This document shows positions 1-6,934 of a stretch of 57,299 nucleotides of DNA, piece by piece. Every line of letters begins with the position of its first letter. The first letter of the stretch is position 1. The notes below the pieces were generated by a model, which was given only the letters and a program-made list of their open reading frames with translations, ran no database searches and was not told the DNA's origin. The translations under genes were made by a program, and so were the position numbers. The DNA comes from Planctomycetota bacterium (lineage in GTDB: Bacteria > Planctomycetota > JACOTG01 > JAJDCM01), in contig JAJDCM010000153.1 in NCBI GenBank assembly GCA_029260825.1, forward strand, positions 1-57,299, written 5' to 3'.

Positions 1-613
1 TTCCCTCCGAGCCCACCTGGAGTGCCACCAGGTCATAGCCCGGCGTGCCGTGTTCGACTCCTCCAAGGCGGACGATTTCCCCGGTGGGGAGAACGACCTC
101 GAGAGCAAGAACGTGGTTGATCGTCGTTCCATACTTGAAGCAGTGAGGCCCCCCGGCGTTTTCGGCGATGTTCCCTCCGATGGTGCTCACGGTCTGGCTT
201 GAAGGATCCGGGGCAAAATGGAGACCCAGGTGGGCAACAGCTTTGCTCAGATCGGAGTTGACGACGCCGGGTTCGACGGTAGCCCACCGATTGACCCCAT
301 CGACTTCGAGGATCCGACACATTCTCGAGAGATGGAGAACAACTCCCCCGTGGGCCGGATTCGCTCCGCCGCTGATGCCGGTTCCCGCTCCTCGAGCAAG
401 GTAGGGGACGTTTTCTTTGCGGCAAAGCTTGACGATTTCGGCAACCTGGCCCGAACTTTGGGGAAACACCACGGCGGAGGGGAGGTTCTTCTCCATCGTG
501 AGGCCGTCGCACTCGTAGACGAGGAGTTGCTCCGGTTCGTGAAGAAGGCTTTCCTCTCCGACGATTTGGGAGAGCTGGGTAAGAAAGGATGTTTCGAGAG
601 TCTTTTGGGCCAT
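1..613 (-). CDS. FAD-linked oxidase, GlcD-like (5' part, runs off the window)
   Basis: The leftward frame is open from ATG (613-611) to the window edge, giving 204 residues of a longer protein. The N-terminus starts MAQKTLETSFLTQLSQIVGE. About residues 45-190 form a PCMH-type FAD-binding fold: an ARGAGTGISGGA pyrophosphate loop, then PDPSSQTVSTIGGNIAENAGG, which is very close to glycolate oxidase subunit D and D-lactate dehydrogenases. Such enzymes (about 460-500 residues) oxidise 2-hydroxyacids to 2-oxoacids with FAD. The C-terminal substrate domain lies outside the window, so glycolate cannot be told from D-lactate. It is divergent from the cysteine desulfurase across 256 bases. The family is clear; the substrate is not. 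Confidence 0.88.
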   Translation of the reverse strand, partial: MAQKTLETSFLTQLSQIVGEESLLHEPEQLLVYECDGLTMEKNLPSAVVFPQSSGQVAEIVKLCRKENVPYLARGAGTGISGGANPAHGGVVLHLSRMCRILEVDGVNRWATVEPGVVNSDLSKAVAHLGLHFAPDPSSQTVSTIGGNIAENAGGPHCFKYGTTINHVLALEVVLPTGEIVRLGGVEHGTPGYDLVALQVGSEG

Positions 614-818
614 GACCGTGCTTCTCGTAAGTTGCGCCAGGTGGATCGATATTGCGTCTTGTTCGACAGATGTTTCCGGGCGATCTGCTTCTCGTCCGGT
701 GTCTCGTGTCGCTTTGAGGCGGCGCAGTATATCAGAAAACTCCCACCCGTATGCTCTCTCCCGAACGGGGAATTCCATCCCTCTGTTTGGCAGTTATTTG
801 TGATGGGAACTGGTTCTC

Positions 819-847
819 TTGCAATGACTTGACTCGTTTTCTAGACT
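819..847 (+). promoter_or_regulatory. Weak sigma70-like promoter candidate for the desulfurase-thiI genes
   Basis: TTGCAA (819-824) and TAGACT (842-847) are 17 bases apart, each matching consensus at 4 of 6 positions, and would start transcription about 16 bases before the GTG at 870. No other hexamer pair in the 256-base divergent spacer looked better. This is a by-eye match only. Confidence 0.25.
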
Positions 848-869
848 GGGAACACTCCTCTTTCTCCGG

Positions 870-2096
870 GTGAGCGTCAGCAGAGCGTCCGCCGTGCAAC
901 CTATCTATCTCGACAACGCTGCGACCACCCAGGTCGAACCCATGGTTTTTGAAGCCATGCTGCCCTTTCTGTCGGACGAGTTTGGAAATCCGTCCTCCCT
1001 TCATCCTCTCGGAGTTCAGGCGAAACGAGCCCTTGATCGGGCCCGTGAGTCGGTGGCACGCACTCTGGGGGCCGAACCGTCCGGAGTCATCTTTACCGCC
1101 GGTGGTACGGAGGCGAACAATCTTCTCATCAAGGGAGTTTTGGGGGGAGTTTTGGGGGGAGTCTTGGGCCGGGCCGGCCAAAAGCGTCCCGATCCGGGAA
1201 AAGAGCCCCACGTTCTTTCTTCGAAGCTGGAGCACGCTTCGGTTCTTGAGTCGCTCGCCGTCCTTGGCCAGGATTGTCGGGTGGAATGGGTTGCAAATGA
1301 CGACCTGGGAATGATCGACGAGAAAGAGCTCCTTTCTCGAGTGGGAGAGAGGACCAGATTGGTGACTCTTCTCTGGGGAAACAACGAGATCGGGTCTTTG
1401 CAACCCGCGGAGCGACTCGCCCGAGCCATCAAATCGAAGAATCCCCGGACGGTTGTTCACTTCGATGGGGTTCAGTGTGTGGGAAAGGTACCCGTTCGTT
1501 TGCGGGGTACCGACATCGATGCTCTCACCATCAGCGGTCACAAGATTCATGGGCCAAAAGGAGTGGGGGCCCTTGTTCTGGGTCGAAGGGTCGAATTGAA
1601 CCCACTACTCTCGGGAGGCGGCCAGGAGTCGGGTAGACGGTCCGGCACGGAAAATGTTGCGTTTGCGGTGGCTCTCGCCCGAGCCGTCGAGCTCGCCAAG
1701 GAGAGGCTTTCCGAGCAGGTCGGCCTCATGGCTCGGCTTCGAGATCGACTTGAGGCGGGGATCAGGAGCAGTGTTTCAGGTGTCCGGTTGAATGGGGATC
1801 CAAAAAACCGACTCCCTCATATCTTGTCTCTCTCTTTTGAAGGCGTTGTGGGCGAGGTTCTGCTCCATCATCTGGAAAGAGATGGGGTTTATGTTGCTAC
1901 CGGTTCGGCGTGTTCTGAGAGGAAATCAGAGCCAAGCCATGTCCTTCGTGAGATAGGATGTGATGACGGTCGTGCTCGCTCCACTCTTCGGTTTTCGCTT
2001 TCTCGAAGAACTTCCGAGGAAGATGTGGAACGAGCACTCGATGTAATCCCGCGGGTTGTAGAAGAGGTGAGGCTCGTTGTTGGCGAGCTGTCATAG
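870..2096 (+). CDS. Cysteine desulfurase (NifS/IscS family)
   Basis: A PLP enzyme of 408 residues that takes sulfur from L-cysteine, giving alanine and an enzyme persulfide. It has the N-terminal IYLDNAATT, HFDGVQ at about 197-202, the PLP lysine in SGHKIHGPKG (K225), the RSGTENV phosphate-binding motif at about 257-263 and the active-site cysteine in ATGSACS (C348). The length is normal for the family. An oddity is a GVLGGVLGGVLG stretch at residues 89-100, encoded by a 12-base tandem triplication. The start is GTG 870 with no good ribosome site; GTG 894 (VQPIYLDNAATT) is an alternative. thiI follows 62 bases later, so it is the likely sulfur donor for ThiI. NifS versus IscS cannot be settled from this context. 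Confidence 0.93.
   Translation: MSVSRASAVQPIYLDNAATTQVEPMVFEAMLPFLSDEFGNPSSLHPLGVQAKRALDRARESVARTLGAEPSGVIFTAGGTEANNLLIKGVLGGVLGGVLGRAGQKRPDPGKEPHVLSSKLEHASVLESLAVLGQDCRVEWVANDDLGMIDEKELLSRVGERTRLVTLLWGNNEIGSLQPAERLARAIKSKNPRTVVHFDGVQCVGKVPVRLRGTDIDALTISGHKIHGPKGVGALVLGRRVELNPLLSGGGQESGRRSGTENVAFAVALARAVELAKERLSEQVGLMARLRDRLEAGIRSSVSGVRLNGDPKNRLPHILSLSFEGVVGEVLLHHLERDGVYVATGSACSERKSEPSHVLREIGCDDGRARSTLRFSLSRRTSEEDVERALDVIPRVVEEVRLVVGELS
1133..1168 (+). repeat. 12-base tandem triplication inside the cysteine desulfurase gene
   Basis: There are three consecutive copies of GGGAGTTTTGGG (1133-1144 and 1145-1156 identical; 1157-1168 has C for one T). The unit is 12 bases, so the frame is kept and each copy adds four residues (GVLG). 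It sits just after the TEANNLL segment of the PLP domain, in a stretch that is variable between desulfurases. Confidence 0.9.
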
Positions 2097-2158
2097 GAAA
2101 ATCGATGGAACACGGCACCGGTACGGACTTGCTCGTTGAGAGTGATCAGGATCTGAAG

Positions 2159-3373
2159 ATGAGCAGGATTCTCGTGCGTTATGGCGAGCTTGCCCTTCGC
2201 GGGAAGAACCGGGGCGAGTATGAAAAGCTTCTCGCCCTGAACATCAAGCGGATGCTGGCTGATTTCGAGAAGGTCTCGATCACCCGCATGCGAGGTCGAT
2301 TGATCATCCATTGTTCGGGAGAGGTGAGCGAGGCCATGGACCGGGTGTGCGATGCCTTTGGCGTGCATTCGGTGAGCCCATGTTTCTCGGTCCCGGCGAA
2401 GATCGAGGCGATTCGCGCCGAAGCGGTTCGTCTCATGGGGGAGGAGCTGTCCGAACGGTCTTCCGATGGTTCCGGGGTGACGTTCCGGATTCAAACCAGA
2501 CGGGCCGAAAAGGTCTTTCCCATGAATTCGTCAGAGATCAACCGAGACGTGGGATCGGCGGTGCTGGATGTCTATCCGGGTCTCAAGGTCAAACTCAAGA
2601 ATCCCGAGATCATGGTGGAGGTCGAGGTGAGGACGAGCATTGCTCATCTCTACACCAAGCGTCTTCCCGGCCCGCTGGGACTTCCGGTGACCAGCGCGGG
2701 AAAGGTTGTCAGTCTACTTTCCGGAGGAATTGACAGCCCGGTTGCCTCGTACCTTGCCATGAAGCGTGGGTGCGAAGTTGTTCTCATCAATTATCACTCC
2801 TACCCTTTCATCGGGGAGGCGAGCAAAGAAAAGGTCATTGCTCTTGCCCGGCGGCTGGTTAAATATCAGCCAAGGATCCGTCTACACATCATTCCGTTTG
2901 CCGAGATCCAAAAAGAAGTCAAGCGAACGGCGTTTGAATCCTATCGTACTGTTTTATACCGACGCGCCATGCAGAAGATTGCGGGCCGCATTGCTTCGAT
3001 CGAAGGGGCCCTGGCTCTCGTGACCGGCGATTGTCTTGGCCAGGTTGCCAGCCAGTCTCTCGAGAATTTGCACTGCATCGGGAGCGCCACCAAGTATCAG
3101 GTTCTGCGGCCTTTGGTGAGCTACGACAAGACCGAGGTCATCGATATTGCCCGGCGGATCGGTACATTTGATACTTCCATCTTACCCGAGCCTGATTGTT
3201 GCACTGTCTTTCAGCCTCGTCGCCCGGTGATTCGAGGGGTTGTGGCCAAGGCTGAAGAGCTTGAGGCCAACTTTGATCTGGATCGCCTGATCCAGGAGGC
3301 GGTGGAGCAAAGAGAGATCGTTCGGCTGGATTGCCAGGGAAGAGAATCCAGGCGAATGGCGGATAAAAGCTAA
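2159..3373 (+). CDS. thiI: tRNA 4-thiouridine / thiazole sulfurtransferase ThiI, without rhodanese domain
   Basis: Domains in order: an N-terminal ferredoxin-like segment (MSRILVRYGELALRGKN), a THUMP domain at about residues 60-165 and a PP-loop ATPase beginning SLLSGGIDSPVASYLAMKRG at about 185. A late DCCTVFQPRRP segment also fits the family. ThiI adenylates U8 of tRNA and inserts sulfur; in some bacteria it also serves thiamine thiazole formation. The protein ends at about 404 residues, so the C-terminal rhodanese domain of enterobacterial ThiI is absent and sulfur must come directly from the desulfurase or another carrier. The start at ATG 2159 is chosen over an in-frame ATG at 2105 because AGGA lies 7 bases before it and family similarity begins there. 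Confidence 0.93.
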   Translation: MSRILVRYGELALRGKNRGEYEKLLALNIKRMLADFEKVSITRMRGRLIIHCSGEVSEAMDRVCDAFGVHSVSPCFSVPAKIEAIRAEAVRLMGEELSERSSDGSGVTFRIQTRRAEKVFPMNSSEINRDVGSAVLDVYPGLKVKLKNPEIMVEVEVRTSIAHLYTKRLPGPLGLPVTSAGKVVSLLSGGIDSPVASYLAMKRGCEVVLINYHSYPFIGEASKEKVIALARRLVKYQPRIRLHIIPFAEIQKEVKRTAFESYRTVLYRRAMQKIAGRIASIEGALALVTGDCLGQVASQSLENLHCIGSATKYQVLRPLVSYDKTEVIDIARRIGTFDTSILPEPDCCTVFQPRRPVIRGVVAKAEELEANFDLDRLIQEAVEQREIVRLDCQGRESRRMADKS

Positions 3374-3470
3374 CTCACTTCACTCCTGGGCGTAAGTAAC
3401 TGCGCCTGTCTAAACCGTCTTGCACCGGCTGATTCCCTGAAGTCACCATCTTATGATCAGGAGATGAAAA

Positions 3471-5144
3471 ATGGTTCTTCTCGCCCCTCGTTCGGTATCC
3501 GTGGTTCTTGGTCTTTTGTTGTCCGTATTTTTCCTGGCCTCTTCACCGGTGCGAGCCGCTGATATCGCCGAAGCTCGCGCCAAGGTCAAATCGAAAGACT
3601 ACGAGGCGGCAGTGGAGATCCTGGAGAAAATCATCCAGGATCAGCCCAAGAATCCTGAAGCCTGGAAGCTGTTGGGGATGTCCTATCATGCGATGAAAAT
3701 GCTTGATGATGCGTTGAATGCCCATCTTCGCGCGACGAAGTTCCCTCAGACCAGGCCCGGCGCGTTTTACAACGTTGCTTGCGTCCATGCGCTTCAAGGA
3801 AATAAGAAGAAGGCTTTCCAGTACCTGAGAAAAGCGGGAACGACAGGAGCCATCGATCTTGCCCGGATGGAGAATGATCCTGATCTTGCCCATTTGAAAG
3901 ACGATCCACAGTTTCGGGACCTCTGTCCCTCGCCCGAGATGTTTGCCGACCCGTTCGTGGAGGACGTGGAGATTATTCACGAGTGGGATGGGGAAGCCCC
4001 TCTTTCCCAGTTCGGGTGGATTGCCAGGAACATCGGGGATGTGGACGGGGATGGAATTTTCGACGTGACCACGTCGGCGCCGTCCTTGGCCAATGGGGGG
4101 CCGGGCGCCGGTTGTGTTTACGTGTATTCGTCAAAGTCAGGGAAACTCCTCTGGAAGGTAAAGGGGAAGCCGGGAGAGTCCCTGGGGTCGGGGATCGAGG
4201 CCGCAGGGGATACCAATGGGGACGGTATTCCCGACGTGATCGCCGGTGCTCCGTCGGCGAGCAAGGCATACGTGTATTCTGGAAAAGATGGAGCGGTTCT
4301 TCTGAGTCTTGCGGGAAAGCCGGGGGATTCTTTTGGGCGCAAGGTATCGGATGTGGGAGATGTCAACGGAGATGGCTGTGACGACCTTCTCATCGGCGCT
4401 CCAACCGAGAGTACGGTGGCGAAGAATGCCGGGCGTCTTTACGTCTACTCGGGAAAAGATGGAAAACTCTTGTTTGACCTTGCCGGGGAGCGGGCGGGAG
4501 ACAACTTCGGAAGCTCGGCGGGAGGTGCCAGCACGAAGAAGGAGACGCTCATCGTCGTTGGTGCCCCGAATGCCGGCCCCAAGAAATCTGGGCGGACCTA
4601 CGTTTATTCCGGAGCGGGAGAGCTCAAGTTTGTCATCGAGGCGGATGCAACCGGAGCTCAACTCGGAGCCATGTTCGTTTCCGTCATCGGGGACATCGAT
4701 GCTGACGGAACAAAAGATGTTTATGCGTCGGACTTTTCCAACACGGCCAAGGGGAACTCGACCGGTCGAATCTTCATTCACTCGGGAAAAGACGGGAAAC
4801 AACTGCTCACCCTCACCGGTGAATCTGCCGGCGACGGGTTTGGCATCGGGCCGGCTGACGCTGGCGACGCCAACTCCGATGGACATGACGATATTATCGT
4901 CGGCGCGTGGCAACACAACAGTGCTGCTCGCTCCGGAGGAAAGTGCTATCTCTATTCGGGAAAAGACGGGAAGCTCCTGCGTGAATTCACGTGCAAGGTT
5001 CCCGGGGATACGTTCGGCTTCGACGCAACGGGGATGGGAGACGTGAACGGAGACGGTCTCATTGATTATTTATTGACCTCGGCATGGAGCGGAGTCAAAG
5101 GATCAAGATCGGGCCGTATGTTCATTGTTGCCGGAACGAAGTAG
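3471..5144 (+). CDS. Secreted TPR and FG-GAP repeat protein
   Basis: 557 residues. A Sec signal peptide (residues 1-29, ending VRAADIAEA) is followed by two or three TPR helices at about 30-145 (EAWKLLGMSYHAMKMLDDAL; FYNVACVHALQGNKKKA). About seven FG-GAP/integrin-alpha-like blades follow to the end, with Ca-binding-type loops such as DVDGDGIFDV, DTNGDGIPDV, DVNGDGCDDL and DANSDGHDDI and a recurring YSGKDGKLL strand. The fold is a surface or periplasmic beta-propeller; TPRs usually bind proteins. No catalytic residues were recognised. AGGAG lies 7 bases before the ATG. It follows thiI by 97 bases on the same strand but has no obvious functional link to sulfur transfer. Confidence 0.85.
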   Translation: MVLLAPRSVSVVLGLLLSVFFLASSPVRAADIAEARAKVKSKDYEAAVEILEKIIQDQPKNPEAWKLLGMSYHAMKMLDDALNAHLRATKFPQTRPGAFYNVACVHALQGNKKKAFQYLRKAGTTGAIDLARMENDPDLAHLKDDPQFRDLCPSPEMFADPFVEDVEIIHEWDGEAPLSQFGWIARNIGDVDGDGIFDVTTSAPSLANGGPGAGCVYVYSSKSGKLLWKVKGKPGESLGSGIEAAGDTNGDGIPDVIAGAPSASKAYVYSGKDGAVLLSLAGKPGDSFGRKVSDVGDVNGDGCDDLLIGAPTESTVAKNAGRLYVYSGKDGKLLFDLAGERAGDNFGSSAGGASTKKETLIVVGAPNAGPKKSGRTYVYSGAGELKFVIEADATGAQLGAMFVSVIGDIDADGTKDVYASDFSNTAKGNSTGRIFIHSGKDGKQLLTLTGESAGDGFGIGPADAGDANSDGHDDIIVGAWQHNSAARSGGKCYLYSGKDGKLLREFTCKVPGDTFGFDATGMGDVNGDGLIDYLLTSAWSGVKGSRSGRMFIVAGTK

Positions 5145-5165
5145 CCAGAAGGCGCCCTCACGTCC

Positions 5166-5199
5166 CCCATCGGTTCTCATTGCCCATCGGTTTTCATTG
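5166..5199. repeat. 17-base tandem duplication between convergent genes
   Basis: CCCATCGGTTCTCATTG (5166-5182) is followed directly by CCCATCGGTTTTCATTG (5183-5199), a single mismatch. The second copy runs over the stop codon of the leftward Asp-box gene (5194-5196), so its last two codons and stop were probably copied into the 49-base gap. Confidence 0.85.
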
Positions 5200-6897
5200 A
5201 ATGGTCACCAGAACACGGTCTGTCAGGCTGCCGATGACCGGACTCCCTCCGCCGGTCATGAAGGAAACGGCGACACAGTGAAGCTGGGTTCCGGGCTGGA
5301 CATTTCCGGGAATCGAGAAGGTTGGTGTGGAGCCCATCCCGGTGGAGTCGATGGATCCTGAGAGGAGTCCTGGAATCTGTGCGGTGGAGCGTTGTAAAAA
5401 GCCGTCACTTGCTAGTCCGGTATTTCGACCATCTCCAAGAGGCAACAAGAAGTTTCCCGGGGTTCCGGAGATCAAGATCCCGAATGTAAACCCACTCTCC
5501 CCGGAGGGGAATTCGCTGACGGAAAAGCTTACCTGGCCCCCTGGCGTGAAGCTTCCTACCGGTGTCAGTGTCTGGGGGCGAAAACCTCCGGCAAAGAGTT
5601 GTAGGTTTGAAGCGTCAAGGGAAGCCCACCCGGCGATGAAGTTGTGATAGAGCGGGTTGTATCCACCGGTGACGAAGTCAGCAAAACCGGGGTTGTCGCT
5701 GACCGGCATCGAGGACGACCAGGTGACCCCTCCATCGCGAGAAAGAGATGACTCTACGGTTCTGGGGTTACCCGTTGACTCCCAGAGAATGGCGGCGTGC
5801 CCCAGAAGCCCTGGATGAATCGTGGGCTTTTCCGCACCATTGGCCGAGACCGAAGTGTCTCCGGAGAAAGTCAATCCGCCATCGGTGGACGTCGCGGCGT
5901 AGGCCTGATCCGATCCGGTGCGGTCGTCTTCCCAGACGACGATGATGGTGCCCGTCAGTGGATCAATTCCGATGTCTCCTTCATCGGTGTCGTCGACGCC
6001 GGACGTGTAGCTACCGACGGTGACGCTTCCGGCAAAGGTTGTTCCGCCGTCGGAGGAGACGTTCGCCACGATCACTTCGCTCCCGCTTCCGCCGGGTTCT
6101 TCATTCCACATCACAGCTACGGTGGAGCCGGAGCTTGCGATGTTCAGCGGATCTTGGGAGTCCTCGACGCTGACATTATCTCCCAACGAAACGTCAGTCG
6201 GAAGAAACGTGGCTCCTCCATCGGTGCTTTTCTGGTAGTAAACCGAATCTCTTCCGCTTCGGTTGTCATCCCATGCCACATGGACCGTGAGCCCGTCTGC
6301 AGCAACGGCGAGAGTATCGACATCTCCCGTGATACCGACGGATGGGACGAGAGCGGCAAGCGAGAAGGTCGCGCCATCGTCATGAGATGCGGTGAGATAG
6401 AGATCCTCGTCTGCAACCGCGGTGGAGGATATCACGTAGATGTGGTCACCGCCCGGGTCTGCCGAGTAGGCCACTCTCCAGTCCGTGACCGTGCCCGGTC
6501 CGATGTCAAGGGGGATCGGGGTTCCAAAGGTGGCTCCGTTATCGGTTGAGCGGTTGAAGAAGAGCCCCGTATTCGCTTCCCAAATCACGTAGATGTTGCT
6601 ACCCGAAACAAACACGCTATCGACCTGTGAGGTCTTGGTGAACCCGTCGTTGTCGACTCGCACCCCGGAAGACCAGGAAAGGCCGCGTCCATCCGAGGTC
6701 GCCACGAAGACCTGATTCGTTCCGCCACCCTCATTCCAGCAGATGGCGGTAAGATCACCTTGGCTGGAAACGCCGATACCCCGGGCATCGTCTTGAAGGT
6801 TGGTATTGATCAGGGTCGAGGGGCGAGCGGTGGCGAAGGAACTGGTTGCGAGGAGCGCAATCGTGATGAATGTCGATGCTGGAATGCGATAGGTCAT
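5194..6897 (-). CDS. Secreted Asp-box (BNR/sialidase-like) beta-propeller protein
   Basis: 567 residues with a Sec signal peptide (MTYRIPASTFITIALLATSS, then FATARP). Six Asp boxes of the S-x-D-x-G-x-T-W/F type are visible: STDNGATF, SHDDGATF, STDGGATF, SSDGGTTF, STDGGLTF and SRDGGVTW. They are spread over about residues 105-400 and predict a six-bladed sialidase-like propeller. The sialidase Arg triad could not be identified, so glycosidase activity is not claimed. The last 130 residues are a different all-beta segment (FTPGGQVSFSVSEFPSGE) resembling C-terminal domains of secreted proteins. It lies 37 bases downstream of the M16 peptidase gene on the same strand and may be cotranscribed. GAGG lies 5 bases before the ATG. 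Confidence 0.8.
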   Translation of the reverse strand: MTYRIPASTFITIALLATSSFATARPSTLINTNLQDDARGIGVSSQGDLTAICWNEGGGTNQVFVATSDGRGLSWSSGVRVDNDGFTKTSQVDSVFVSGSNIYVIWEANTGLFFNRSTDNGATFGTPIPLDIGPGTVTDWRVAYSADPGGDHIYVISSTAVADEDLYLTASHDDGATFSLAALVPSVGITGDVDTLAVAADGLTVHVAWDDNRSGRDSVYYQKSTDGGATFLPTDVSLGDNVSVEDSQDPLNIASSGSTVAVMWNEEPGGSGSEVIVANVSSDGGTTFAGSVTVGSYTSGVDDTDEGDIGIDPLTGTIIVVWEDDRTGSDQAYAATSTDGGLTFSGDTSVSANGAEKPTIHPGLLGHAAILWESTGNPRTVESSLSRDGGVTWSSSMPVSDNPGFADFVTGGYNPLYHNFIAGWASLDASNLQLFAGGFRPQTLTPVGSFTPGGQVSFSVSEFPSGESGFTFGILISGTPGNFLLPLGDGRNTGLASDGFLQRSTAQIPGLLSGSIDSTGMGSTPTFSIPGNVQPGTQLHCVAVSFMTGGGSPVIGSLTDRVLVTIQ

Positions 6898-6934
6898 GTG
6901 TTCCTCTTTCTTAGTTTCGTTTTCCGCGGGGACT

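Noticed and set aside
732..1550. 272-codon leftward open frame over the cysteine desulfurase start
   Set aside because: It is antisense to well-conserved desulfurase motifs and its translation has no protein-like features.
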